A DNA stretch of 64,000 nt from Pseudomonas sp. PB120 (GCF_009761815.1 NZ_RWIN01000083.1:1-64000); one strand, 5' to 3'. Shown: positions 30,050 to 38,882, counted from the first letter of the stretch. Notes: generated by a model not told the origin, from the letters alone. A program made the numbers and translations.

Positions 30050-30715
30050 ATGCCGCTCGACACGCTTCAAGTGAAAGCATTAAACGATGCAGTGAATGGC
30101 TATGCCTTCCCGACAGCCCATTTTGACTTCACGACTCACACTCCCGTCGTCGGGCTCTCCATGACCGAGTTGGAGACCCGCATCCGGCAACAACTGCTCA
30201 GCGCTTCAGTCAGTGACGTCAAAGACGGCCTGTCGAATGTTCTGTACTGGGGGTTTGCGCAAATGGGAGGGCTGGCGCTTGTCCGGGTGGAGCGCTTCCG
30301 TTCAGCCGTCACAGATGCACAGCTTGAACAGGCGTCAGCGTTGTTCACCAAACACCGGCGCCCGGCGCTTTACGACATCGCTCGGCTCAAGCTGCCCCAG
30401 TTTTCGAAGGTTTCATTTGTAAGCAAGATTCGCATGTATCTGGACCCGGCCGAGTCCGCCACACTGGACCGGCAAATCATGCAAATGCATCAAGTTCATA
30501 GCGATACAGTCCTCGCTGCGATCAAAGAGGACGCGACCAGCATTCCCACCAGTGTCGTGAATTCTCATGCCTATGAGCGCTGGTGCGAACGTCTGGCGGA
30601 CATCGCTCGCGGCTATCTACCTGGGGCTCGCGTCGTGGACATCGAGCGCGGGCTGTTTCAGATGATTCAGTCCGGGAGCGCAAAAGAGGCTGCAGGCATT
30701 CTGAGAAGCGCCTGA
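30050..30715 (+). CDS. Protein of unknown function downstream of the WYL regulator
   Basis: A 221-residue soluble protein from the ATG at 30050 (an AAGGAC-type site lies about 9 bases upstream; a TTG at 30020 would add ten residues). I do not recognise the family. It looks mainly alpha-helical, with no signal peptide, membrane helix or enzyme motif. Segments such as VSDVKDGLSNVLYWGFAQMGG and RWCERLADIARGYLPGARVVD suggest packed helices. It follows the WYL gene by 60 bp on the same strand and has its own promoter candidate. Its role is probably linked to the neighbouring module. Confidence 0.65.
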   Translation: MPLDTLQVKALNDAVNGYAFPTAHFDFTTHTPVVGLSMTELETRIRQQLLSASVSDVKDGLSNVLYWGFAQMGGLALVRVERFRSAVTDAQLEQASALFTKHRRPALYDIARLKLPQFSKVSFVSKIRMYLDPAESATLDRQIMQMHQVHSDTVLAAIKEDATSIPTSVVNSHAYERWCERLADIARGYLPGARVVDIERGLFQMIQSGSAKEAAGILRSA

Positions 30716-30757
30716 ATCGTCTTCGGCTTGAGCAAGGCGCCGCAACGGTCGGGAGGT

Positions 30758-31216
30758 TTAATAGCGGTAACCCACGTTAATCATTATTGCCGCGCCCCCA
30801 AGCACGACCAGTTCGGCACCGACAGGACCATAAAAGGTGCCGAAGGAAGGAATGATCACCGGCGCGACCCCAAAGTGATTCAGCGGGATTTTGTCATCGT
30901 ATTGGCCTTTGTAACCTTCGATCAGGCCGCCACTGAGTTTGACGTAGACCGGGTACTGCTCGTTGACCCAGCGCCGGCCGTAATACGCGTAGTACGAGCG
31001 CTGAGAGAAGGAGTTCAGAAAGGTCGCACCGCCCCACAGATACCCGTCCGCCTGGTTGCGTTCGACACCGATCAACTCTTGATGATTGTTGTGGTCCGGG
31101 TCGTGGGTCCAGTGATTGGTATAGGCACTGGTCTGGAAATACCAGAACTCTCCATCCATGGAGAATACCGACGGGCTCACGCAGAGCAGACTCAGAACCA
31201 ACAGTAGAGGTTTCAT
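30758..31216 (-). CDS. Small exported protein, probable outer-membrane beta-barrel
   Basis: A 152-residue protein with a Sec signal (residues 1-19, ending VFS/M). The mature part is rich in alternating aromatic strands (FWYFQTSAYTNHW, YLWGGATFL, YYAYYGRRW, YVKLSGGLIEGYKGQY) and ends GGAAIMINVGYRY, with a C-terminal aromatic residue as in outer-membrane barrels. The size suits an eight-stranded barrel. A lipid A-modifying enzyme such as PagP is one possibility, because a NHW-type motif and a barrel are present, but catalytic residues are not established. Confidence 0.6.
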   Translation of the reverse strand: MKPLLLVLSLLCVSPSVFSMDGEFWYFQTSAYTNHWTHDPDHNNHQELIGVERNQADGYLWGGATFLNSFSQRSYYAYYGRRWVNEQYPVYVKLSGGLIEGYKGQYDDKIPLNHFGVAPVIIPSFGTFYGPVGAELVVLGGAAIMINVGYRY

Positions 31217-31327
31217 GGATCGCCTTTACTCTGCGGCTTGGTGAACGTTAGTGGTTGGCGAACTGGAAGGCAGTACAGGTTCGCGGGGAAAACATCCAGA
31301 CCCGTTGACGATAGCACCGATCCACGA

Positions 31328-32935
31328 TCACTCAGGCAACCCGGCCAACCGCAAACCATCGGCGAAGCGCGCAAAATCCTCCGGCCGTTGGATGGGCAGC
31401 CAGTCTTTCAGGTTGGACAGACGCAACGAGGGATCCAGCTCGCGCACACGCAGCATCGCCGACGCCGCTTTCTCCATTCGTCCACTGAGGGCATGACTGG
31501 CCGCCACCAAAGCCATCGGGACCAGAAAACTGGACAGGTTGCCCAGCGCCTTTTCCGCCCATTCGGTCGTGAGATCAAAACGCCCGGCGAAGAAGTGTGC
31601 GAGCGCCATGCCGACCTGCATCCTGAACATTTCCGGATCCAGAGGGCTCAAGCGAGTGGCATGGGTCAGGTGCTCGATGGCCGCATCCGTTTCCCCGCGC
31701 ATCGCTCGCAGGAGGCCGCCCAGGAACCATACGGTGGCGAGGTTGGGATTGAGCAGGCGCGCCCGGTCGAGCAATGCAATGCCGCCGTCCACGTCGCCGA
31801 CCAGATGGCTCAAGGCATGTCCGCCCCGCGTCAACGCGACCGCATCATCCCGGCCCAGCGTCACCGCCAGGCGCGCCAGCCGTACGCCCTCAGCGATCTC
31901 CCGCGTCCGATCGGTCATCCAGCCATTCACCTTGCGCCAGAAATGGCACCAGGCGGCCATGCCGTAGGCCGATGCAAACTCCGGATCGAGCTCAATGGCC
32001 TTGTAGAACAACGGCAGCGCTTCGTCGAGGGCTTCGCGGGTGCCGTTGTGCAGTTTTGCCATACCGCGCAAATAGTAGTCGTAAGCGTCCAGGCTTTCTG
32101 TTGGCTTGCGTTTGGCGCGCTCGATTTCTGCCCGTTCGAGTTGCGGCGCGATGGCACCGACGACGCTTTCGGTGATTTGATCCTGCAGCACAAAGATGTC
32201 GTTGAGCGTGCCCTCGAAGCGTTCGGCCCAGATATGCGTCCCGCTGGTCGCGTCGATGAGTTGCCCGGTGATGCGCACCTTGTCCCCGCACTTGCGCACA
32301 CTGCCTTCCAGCACGTAGCGAACGCCCAGCTCCTGGCTGACGCCCTTTGTGTCCACGGTCCGGCCCTTGTAGGTGAAGCTTGAATTGCGCGCGATGACGA
32401 ACAGCCAGCGAATACGCGACAGGGCCGCGATGATGTCTTCCACAATGCCGTCGGCGAAATAATCCTGCTCCGGATCGCCGCTCAGATTCTGGAAAGGCAG
32501 GACGGTAATCGAGGGTTTGTCCGGGAGGACCAGCGAGGAGGGCTGGTCATTCGGCGCTATGGGCGCGCGTTCTTCGATATGCGCTTCGCCGATCCCGCCG
32601 GCCTTGATCTGGCCGACGAAGCGGTAGCCCTTGCGCGCGACGGTACGCACCAGACGCTGTTCCTCGCCGGTATCGCCGATGGCCTTGCGGACCGCATTGA
32701 TGTGGCTGGTGATGGTCGATTCGGAGACGATCCGCCCGCTCCACACGGCCTTGAGCAGATCGTCCTTGCTGACGACGCGATCGGGGTTGTTGACGAACAG
32801 CAGCAACAGATCGAAGACCTGCGGCCCGATGGCCACGCTTTGCCCGCGCAAGGTCAGTTCCCGGCGCTCCTCATCAAGCACGTAGTCTTCAAATGCGAAT
32901 GGCAAAGCGAGGTTCCCCTGGCGAAGCGCCCTCAA
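31328..32935 (-). CDS. Winged-helix regulator fused to TPR/adenylate-cyclase-associated domain (CadC-like)
   Basis: A protein of up to 535 residues. An N-terminal OmpR/CadC-type winged helix (about 15-105) includes RVVSKDDLLKAVWSGRIVSESTITSHINAVRKAIGD and RKGYRFVG. A FlgO/adenylate-cyclase-linked segment follows (about 140-260: ITVLPFQNLSGDPEQDYFADG), then TPR repeats from about 290 to 500. There is no membrane helix, so it is cytoplasmic, unlike CadC. The only starts are TTG codons; 32935 and 32905 are both possible, the latter after GGGGA. Its target is unknown. Confidence 0.85.
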   Translation of the reverse strand: MRALRQGNLALPFAFEDYVLDEERRELTLRGQSVAIGPQVFDLLLLFVNNPDRVVSKDDLLKAVWSGRIVSESTITSHINAVRKAIGDTGEEQRLVRTVARKGYRFVGQIKAGGIGEAHIEERAPIAPNDQPSSLVLPDKPSITVLPFQNLSGDPEQDYFADGIVEDIIAALSRIRWLFVIARNSSFTYKGRTVDTKGVSQELGVRYVLEGSVRKCGDKVRITGQLIDATSGTHIWAERFEGTLNDIFVLQDQITESVVGAIAPQLERAEIERAKRKPTESLDAYDYYLRGMAKLHNGTREALDEALPLFYKAIELDPEFASAYGMAAWCHFWRKVNGWMTDRTREIAEGVRLARLAVTLGRDDAVALTRGGHALSHLVGDVDGGIALLDRARLLNPNLATVWFLGGLLRAMRGETDAAIEHLTHATRLSPLDPEMFRMQVGMALAHFFAGRFDLTTEWAEKALGNLSSFLVPMALVAASHALSGRMEKAASAMLRVRELDPSLRLSNLKDWLPIQRPEDFARFADGLRLAGLPE

Positions 32936-33163
32936 CTCCGTGTCCCAGGCGGCTGGTGATCATTATTTAAAAGTGATGATACGGCAGCCCTGAACATGCC
33001 GCACCGTCTGTGGCCGCGACCACGCCGGACATTAGCTGCTTTGGACGTAAAACCAAGCGTTCGTGGACGCAAACCCACAGCCGGTGCAAGGACTCCGCGT
33101 CCGCACGCAGGCAATCTTTCTTCACACCGACGCAATGGTTGCAGTCGACAGTGGAGAAAGCCC

Positions 33164-33916
33164 ATGAAGATCGTCGTTATCGGAGGCTCCGGCCTCATCG
33201 GATCGAAACTTGTGAAGAACCTCCGCGAGCGCGGCCATGAGGCACTCGCCGCCAGCCCGAGCACGGGCGTCAACAGCATCACTCGTGAGGGCCTGGCCGC
33301 AGCGATGGACGGGGCTGACGTCGTGGTCGACGTGGCGAACGCGCCGTCATGGGAAGACCAGGCCGTCCTCGAGTTTTTCGACACTTCAACCCGTAACCTG
33401 CTGGCGGCCGAGGCGGCCGCCGGGGTTCGTCATCACGTTGCCTTGTCGATTGTCGGCAGCGAGCGGCTGCCCGAGGCCGGTTACTTCCGGGCCAAGGTCG
33501 CGCAGGAAAACCTGATCAAGGCGTCCGGCATTCCTTACACCTTGCTCCGTGCCACGCAATTCTTCGAGTTTGTCGAAGGCATTGTCCAGTCGTTCGCGGT
33601 CGGCGAAGTGTTCCGCGTTTCACCCGCACTGATCCAGCCGATTGCGTCGGACGACGTAGTGGCGGCGCTGGTCGATGTCGCGCTGGCCGCGCCGGTCAAC
33701 GGCATGGTCGAAGTGGCAGGTCCTGAAGCCTTGCCTATCGACGAACTGGCCAGGCGCTTTTTGCGGGCTACCGGGGATAAACGTCAGGTCGTACCGGACG
33801 TGAATGCGCGCTACTTCGGCGCTGTGCTCGACGATCAATCGCTGACTGCCGGCAAGCGTGCACGCCTGGGCGCGATTGGCTTCGAAGACTGGCTCGCTCG
33901 GTCGACGACCCGGTAA
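33164..33916 (+). CDS. NmrA-like NAD(P)-binding protein (atypical SDR)
   Basis: A 250-residue Rossmann protein starting MKIVVIGGSGLIGSKLVKNL (nucleotide motif G-x-S-G-x-I-G). The pattern HHVALSIVGSERLP...YFRAKVAQE is that of NmrA/azoreductase-like atypical SDRs; the YxxK pair appears as YFRAK. GGAG lies about 9 bases before the ATG at 33164. It is followed by a cupin gene 42 bp later, probably co-transcribed. Redox sensing or NADPH-dependent quinone reduction is typical of relatives. Confidence 0.82.
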   Translation: MKIVVIGGSGLIGSKLVKNLRERGHEALAASPSTGVNSITREGLAAAMDGADVVVDVANAPSWEDQAVLEFFDTSTRNLLAAEAAAGVRHHVALSIVGSERLPEAGYFRAKVAQENLIKASGIPYTLLRATQFFEFVEGIVQSFAVGEVFRVSPALIQPIASDDVVAALVDVALAAPVNGMVEVAGPEALPIDELARRFLRATGDKRQVVPDVNARYFGAVLDDQSLTAGKRARLGAIGFEDWLARSTTR

Positions 33917-33958
33917 CCGATCGCGCCATCACTTCCCTACCTATGAAGGAGCATTGTC

Positions 33959-34372
33959 ATGATGACCCGATTTGTACTGGCCGCTGCTTTCGCCGTGCTC
34001 TCGATCAGCGCAGCGTCGGCCGCTGAGCCGCCCGCCGGCAAGGTGACCGTCGTGTTTGACCGTCCCATCCCCAACATCCCGGGCAAGAGCATGAAGGGTG
34101 TTGTCGTCGAGTATGGGCCGGGCGCAGCGTCACCGTCGCACACTCATCCGAAAACGGGGTTCATCTATGCAACGGTCCTGGAGGGCGCGTTTCGCATCAA
34201 AGTCAAAGGCCAGCCGGAAAAGATCTACCACGTCGGTGAGAACTTCGTAGAGGAGCCGGGCTCCGTACACGAAGTCAGCGCCAACGCCAGCGACACCGAA
34301 CCCGCACGCCTGTTGGCGGTGTTCGTCCTCGACACCGGCGAAAAGACGCTCGTGACGCCGATCAAGAAGTGA
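33959..34372 (+). CDS. Exported single-domain cupin protein
   Basis: A 137-residue protein with a Sec signal (about residues 1-22, ending ASA/A). A single cupin domain carries the metal motif G(X)5HXH...E: SPSHTHPKTGFIYATVLEG (H-x-H and the later E), then H in SVHEVSAN. AAGGAG lies about 8 bases before the ATG. It sits 42 bp after the NmrA-like gene in one likely transcript. The periplasmic metal-binding function is inferred; the substrate is unknown. Confidence 0.85.
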   Translation: MMTRFVLAAAFAVLSISAASAAEPPAGKVTVVFDRPIPNIPGKSMKGVVVEYGPGAASPSHTHPKTGFIYATVLEGAFRIKVKGQPEKIYHVGENFVEEPGSVHEVSANASDTEPARLLAVFVLDTGEKTLVTPIKK

Positions 34373-34394
34373 GCCGGTCAACGGACGCGTAAAT

Positions 34395-34422
34395 GCAGGG
34401 CGGCAAACCAATGCCGCCCTGC
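34395..34422. terminator. 11-bp perfect hairpin between convergent genes
   Basis: GCAGGGCGGCA (34395-34405) and its complement (34412-34422) enclose AACCAA. It lies between the cupin stop and the oxygenase stop. It lacks a T run, but the position suits termination for both directions. Confidence 0.6.
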
Positions 34423-34445
34423 AAGCTCGAACGTCTGGTAAGAAC

Positions 34446-35249
34446 TCAGTTTTTCTTCTTGATCAGCTTATTGATGTAGTACTTGAGGCTCAAACGATCC
34501 TTGGGTCTTGGCTTGTAGTGGGTTTTGTTTCGTTGCGTGGGGTCGATGGCCATGGTCCCGGCGGTGTAGTAGTACAGCGCAATGGACCGGCGGGTGATGT
34601 GCTCTGGTGTGGTCAGCGGCTCCGGATGCCCGTGATTGCTGTCTTTGTCGGTGTTGAAGATGACGCAGCGGTTATAAATGGGCAGGACTTTCTTAAGGCA
34701 GGTCTTCATGCCGATGTCCCAAAGCTCCAGGTTGCCGCCGTATTCCTCCTGCCAGTTCTCATTCAGGTAAATGATGACATTCAGCCGGCGCTCGACTTTA
34801 AGCTTTTTGTTGAGCCTGAAATCCGAGTGCACCCCAAGGAAGCCACCGCTTCGGGTTTCATGCAGGCCGCCACCGGTGAAGTACGGGTCGGGTATCAAGC
34901 CTTCGATGCCGGTGAGCTTTTCCAGAAACTGCAGCATGGGCGCCGAGTTCAAGGCGTTGAACACCGTCTTCAGGAAAGGAGGGCATTCATTGGGGCTGAT
35001 TTGCCGTTTTAGCTGGCCTTTGTAGCCGCGCTCGTAGAGCATTTCGTTGTTGGTGGGCTCCACGGGGAAGTGCGAGCAGATACTTGCAATCAGGTCTTCG
35101 TTCAGGAAGTTATCGATAACGATGTGCGGAAATGGCGTCGCCTGAACATAGTGGCTGGTCAATGAACTACCAAAGGCACTGGCGGCGTTCTGGTCGAAAT
35201 CAAGCTCGGGGGAGAGCGTGATCGGGAGAGTTTGAGTGATGGGGGCCAT
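34446..35249 (-). CDS. 2OG-Fe(II) oxygenase (prolyl-4-hydroxylase-like)
   Basis: A 267-residue dioxygenase-fold protein. The ferrous iron motif is H-x-D in GVHSDFRLN (about H142-x-D144), with the distal His in NHGHPEPL and the 2OG-binding Arg in RRSIALYYY. It uses 2-oxoglutarate and oxygen to hydroxylate a protein or glycan-linked substrate. A glycosyltransferase gene lies 83 bp upstream on the same strand, so a surface glycan or peptide is a possible target. The C-terminus is lysine-rich. The pair sits in AT-richer DNA. Confidence 0.85.
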   Translation of the reverse strand: MAPITQTLPITLSPELDFDQNAASAFGSSLTSHYVQATPFPHIVIDNFLNEDLIASICSHFPVEPTNNEMLYERGYKGQLKRQISPNECPPFLKTVFNALNSAPMLQFLEKLTGIEGLIPDPYFTGGGLHETRSGGFLGVHSDFRLNKKLKVERRLNVIIYLNENWQEEYGGNLELWDIGMKTCLKKVLPIYNRCVIFNTDKDSNHGHPEPLTTPEHITRRSIALYYYTAGTMAIDPTQRNKTHYKPRPKDRLSLKYYINKLIKKKN

Positions 35250-35332
35250 TACCGCTCCAATAACGTATTATAAAAACCTGTGGGATAACTTGAAACATAA
35301 CCAAACGCATTGCTCGGGCGTGTCTGCCTGGC

Positions 35333-36142
35333 TTATGTTTTACCGTCGTCCTTGTTCAGGCGTTTAAGAATGTTGTTGTACATTTTTGTTCGTCTGTGGG
35401 TCTCGTCATAGCCGCCAGCCGCTGCAACAGTGCCTGACTGGATGTGATCCAGATAACTGAAGATTTTACGCGGCGATAACAATTCAACGGAGTAGCCGAG
35501 TTCGGTCATGCTGTCCTGTAGCGTATAGCCAGGAACCCGATCGTCCATCGAGAAGTGCATGCCGTGTTGCTTGATCAGTTTACAGTTCCACAGTGTGCAG
35601 AAACTCTTCAGGTACACTTCCCTGTACGGCTTTGGCTCTCGGGTGCGTAAGCCTGCCGACTTTTTCAAACGTCTGAAATGGTGTTTGACCAGGCGTGAAC
35701 TAAATCGCCAAAGTGTTCTCGTGGTGCCGCGATTTAATTGTTCTACACAACCGACGGCGACGATTTTTTGATTCTTGATGCATTTATTTAGCATCATCGG
35801 AAAAACATTCTTGTCAAAAACAAATGTGTCGGTGTGCATTAGAAATAAATAATCGGTATCCACTCGCTCCAGAATCAGATCGAGTGCCTTGCCGTGTGCA
35901 ATATGACCTGCCTCGGGTTCGGAAATAGTGCGTTCGATCAAGTTGATCCAGTCAAGTGTCCGCAAGTACTCAGTGCTTTCGTCGGCTGAGTAGTTGTCGA
36001 CAACCCAGATCGGCACATTTTCGTTGCCCAGATGCTGGTGCAACAAGTCCAGGCAGATCTTGGTGATTTCGGGTGTCTTGTAATTGACCAGGGCTATGCT
36101 GAAGGTCTTGGGTTTTTCAACTGAAGTGCTAGTACTGATCAT
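35333..36142 (-). CDS. Family 2-like glycosyltransferase
   Basis: A 269-residue GT-A protein. IALVNYKTPEITKICLDLL opens the nucleotide-sugar domain, VVDNYSADES follows, and a DTD (LFLMHTDTF, about residues 101-105) supplies the metal site. No membrane helix is visible. It is followed by the oxygenase gene. The sequence is clearly AT-richer than the rest of the window; the line 36181-36240 next to its start has 25 G or C of 60. That and the unusual amino acid content (many Lys, Asn, Ile) suggest transfer. The glycan acceptor is unknown. Confidence 0.82.
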   Translation of the reverse strand: MISTSTSVEKPKTFSIALVNYKTPEITKICLDLLHQHLGNENVPIWVVDNYSADESTEYLRTLDWINLIERTISEPEAGHIAHGKALDLILERVDTDYLFLMHTDTFVFDKNVFPMMLNKCIKNQKIVAVGCVEQLNRGTTRTLWRFSSRLVKHHFRRLKKSAGLRTREPKPYREVYLKSFCTLWNCKLIKQHGMHFSMDDRVPGYTLQDSMTELGYSVELLSPRKIFSYLDHIQSGTVAAAGGYDETHRRTKMYNNILKRLNKDDGKT

Positions 36143-36643
36143 GGGTTAGGCGCTCAATGGTTTTTTAGAATCGGAAATAATTGGGCCTGTTTCCAGTAGT
36201 CGCTTATTTGTTTTGTTGGAGTGTTGCTTGATTACAAAGCCTAATGTGTTTAGTCGCTTTGTCATGCAATGAATAGCCATGGATTACTCGAATCTGAAAG
36301 GATAGCAGTAGATGCGAATTTCATCTTATAAGGAACGACCCAACAGGTAAACGTCTGCGAATTAATTTGTAACATCAAGCGGGCGGCCAGGTGTGTTTCA
36401 TAAGGTGACTGGGTGAAAGCGATCGGGTTTTTCGGCTGCCATCTGTAGACAGGGTTGATGGTGAGCGCAGGGGCACCCATCGAAATTATGTGATTCTGGT
36501 ATCAGTGCTATGTGATTGGCATGGTTTATCGATGAATGCCCGAGAGGTAATTTGCTGCTCAGCGATATCAAATCGAGAGCGAGGCAGGAAGCGACGCTGG
36601 GCCACGCCTCTCACAGGCATGAACTATCAGGAGCATTCACAGG
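36143..36643. other. 500-bp AT-rich gap without a convincing gene
   Basis: No open frame with a good start or known family lies here. It is AT-rich up to about 36530, like the glycosyltransferase gene. TATGTGATT occurs twice near 36488-36520 as an imperfect direct repeat 21 bp apart. It probably contains the promoters of the glycosyltransferase pair and of the hydrolase gene at 36644. Confidence 0.4.
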
Positions 36644-37696
36644 ATGAGAACCACGCTAAAGGCCACCTTTATGGCCGCCATGATCGGGATGTCTGGCGCC
36701 GAAGCCGAGGCCGCAGACTACAAGCAGAACCCCTTCACACTGACCTACGGTGGCGCGCTGACCCGGAACGAACCCGGCAAGGTCAATATCCATCCGGTCT
36801 CCTACAAGCTCGATGGCCTGGACATTGCCGCCAACGTCTACACCCCGGCGAACTATGACGCGACGAAAAAATACCCGGTCGTCGTCGTGGCGCACCCCAA
36901 TGGCGGAGTGAAGGAACAGGTCGCGGGCCTGTATGCCCAGCGCCTGGCCGATCAGGGCTACATCACCATCACAGCGGATGCGGCGTACCAAGGGGCCAGT
37001 GGCGGCGAGCCGCGCAATGTGGACAAACCGGCGCATCGCATCGAGGACATCCATGGCATGGCGGACTTCATTGCCCGCTATCCCGGCGTCGACAGCAAAC
37101 GCCTGGGCTTGCTCGGCATCTGCGGCGGTGGCGGTTACTCCCTGGCGGCGGCGCAAACCGACAAGCGCTTCCAGTCCATTGCGACTTTGAGCATGTTCAA
37201 CTCCGGTCTGGTTCGCCGTAATGGCTATCAGGATTCGCAGCTGTCGACGATTCAGGAACGCCTGCAACAAGCGTCGGCGGCACGGGCCCAGGAAGCGGCG
37301 GGCGGGGAAGTGCTCTACGTCGGTGATGCCAAGCTGACTGATGAACAGATCGCCAAGTTGCCGTTTGACCTGTATCGGCAGGGTTTCGAGTACTACGGCA
37401 AGACCCACGCTCACCCCAACTCGACGTTCCGTTACACCCAGAGCAGCCTGATGGACCTGATGCGCTTTGACGCCACGGACCAGATCGAGCTGATCGACAA
37501 GCCGTTGCTGATGATTGCCGGCAGCAAGGCCGACAGCCTGTACATGTCGCAACAAGCCTTCGCCAAGGCCACCGGAACCCAGGACAAAAAACTGTTCCTC
37601 ATCGATGGCGCGACCCATATCGACACCTATTGGGTGCCTGCGTACGTGGATGTTGCGATGGACCAGCTGACCGCGTTTTACGCCCGAACGCTCTGA
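36644..37696 (+). CDS. Exported dienelactone-hydrolase-like alpha/beta hydrolase
   Basis: A 350-residue hydrolase. A Sec signal (about residues 1-24) ends AEA/A, so it is periplasmic. The nucleophile elbow is G-I-C160-G-G (LLGICGGGGYS), a cysteine as in dienelactone hydrolase rather than the usual serine. The acid is probably in the KPLLMIAGSKAD block and the His in GATHIDTYW. Substrates of relatives are cyclic esters and lactones. A cupin-CMD gene follows 19 bp later, so the two exported enzymes are probably an operon. Confidence 0.82.
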   Translation: MRTTLKATFMAAMIGMSGAEAEAADYKQNPFTLTYGGALTRNEPGKVNIHPVSYKLDGLDIAANVYTPANYDATKKYPVVVVAHPNGGVKEQVAGLYAQRLADQGYITITADAAYQGASGGEPRNVDKPAHRIEDIHGMADFIARYPGVDSKRLGLLGICGGGGYSLAAAQTDKRFQSIATLSMFNSGLVRRNGYQDSQLSTIQERLQQASAARAQEAAGGEVLYVGDAKLTDEQIAKLPFDLYRQGFEYYGKTHAHPNSTFRYTQSSLMDLMRFDATDQIELIDKPLLMIAGSKADSLYMSQQAFAKATGTQDKKLFLIDGATHIDTYWVPAYVDVAMDQLTAFYARTL

Positions 37697-37715
37697 CTTG
37701 AAGGAGTACGTCGTG

Positions 37716-38882
37716 ATGAAGAACACCTTGATAGGCCTCGCGGTGTGCGCCGCGGCGCCTTTTGCCGACGCCGCCGGTGCAGGCAGCGAATCCCGGGCCG
37801 CGCAACAGATCAGCCGGGCGGGGAGCCAGGCTGCCGTTGCAGGTCCTGCGGATTATTTCACCGGCCGGGTGCGCGTCGATCCCTTGTTCCCGGCCTCGGA
37901 CGAGATCAATGCTTCCGGCGCCTATGTCAGCTTCGAACCGGGTGCACGCTCGGCCTGGCATACCCATCCCGCTGGGCAGCGATTGGTGGTGACGTCCGGC
38001 GTGGGATTGGTCCAGGAGTGGGGCAAGCCGATGCAGGAAATTCACCCGGGCGACGTGATCGTCTGCCCGCCCGGCGTCAAGCATTGGCATGGCGCCGCGC
38101 CGACGAGCGCCATGACGCACCTGGCCGTGACGGGGTCGGTGGATGGCAAAAGCGTGGATTGGCTGGAGAAAGTGACTGACGAGCAATACAACGCCCCAGG
38201 TTCCCGCGCGTCGAAAGACGAGCCGGCGGCCCAACCAGTTTCCCAGACGCTGTCCGCCAAGCAACAGGCCATCCCTTTGATCGCCGCCGCCATGGCCACC
38301 AGCAACCTGTCGAGTCTGAATACCGCATTGAATCAAGGGCTGGACGCAGGCCTGACCGTCAGCGAGGCCAAGGAAATCCTGGTGCAGCTCTACGCGTACA
38401 GTGGTTTTCCACGCAGCCTCAACGCACTCGGCGAGTTGATGAAAGTAGTAGAGGCCCGTAAGCAACGCGGTGTTCAGGATTATCCGGGGCGCGAGCCGGG
38501 TCGGGTCATTCCCGTCGGCGATGAGCTGCTGGCGTCGGGCAAAGCCAATCAGACGCGAATCGCCGGTGCGCCCGTCCAGGGGCCGTTGTTCGACTTCGCA
38601 CCCGTCATCAACCAGTACTTGCAGACGCATCTGTTCGGCGACATTTTCGAACGCGACAACCTCGACTGGCAAAGTCGTGAGCTGGCAACAGTGGCCGCGT
38701 TGGCGGTTACACCGGGCGTGGAGTCGCAATTGCGCTCGCACATGGCGGCCAGCCTGCGGGTCGGTTTGACCGCTTCACAGCTACGTCAACTGATCCAGCT
38801 GCTGGCCGACCAGGGTGATGCGGCGGCGGCCAAGCGTGCCGGCGAAGCATTGAACACTGTCCTGACCCATCAACCCACGTAA
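37716..38882 (+). CDS. Cupin plus carboxymuconolactone-decarboxylase-like exported protein
   Basis: A 388-residue protein from the ATG at 37716 (GGAG lies 11 bases upstream). A Sec signal (about 1-18) precedes a cupin domain (about 50-135; SAWHTHPAGQ, then KHWHGAAP). Two AhpD/CMD-like helical domains follow, about 175-250 (LVQLYAYSGFPRSLNALGEL) and 285-380 (ELATVAALAV...LRSHMAAS). The canonical CMD Cys pair is not evident. The cupin-CMD architecture is shared with proteins named (R)-mandelonitrile lyase-like. It is co-directional with the lactone-hydrolase-like gene. Confidence 0.78.
   Translation: MKNTLIGLAVCAAAPFADAAGAGSESRAAQQISRAGSQAAVAGPADYFTGRVRVDPLFPASDEINASGAYVSFEPGARSAWHTHPAGQRLVVTSGVGLVQEWGKPMQEIHPGDVIVCPPGVKHWHGAAPTSAMTHLAVTGSVDGKSVDWLEKVTDEQYNAPGSRASKDEPAAQPVSQTLSAKQQAIPLIAAAMATSNLSSLNTALNQGLDAGLTVSEAKEILVQLYAYSGFPRSLNALGELMKVVEARKQRGVQDYPGREPGRVIPVGDELLASGKANQTRIAGAPVQGPLFDFAPVINQYLQTHLFGDIFERDNLDWQSRELATVAALAVTPGVESQLRSHMAASLRVGLTASQLRQLIQLLADQGDAAAAKRAGEALNTVLTHQPT

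Noticed and set aside
36490..36858. A 122-codon plus-strand frame before and into the hydrolase gene
   Set aside because: It overlaps the signal peptide region of the hydrolase in another frame and has no recognisable sequence.
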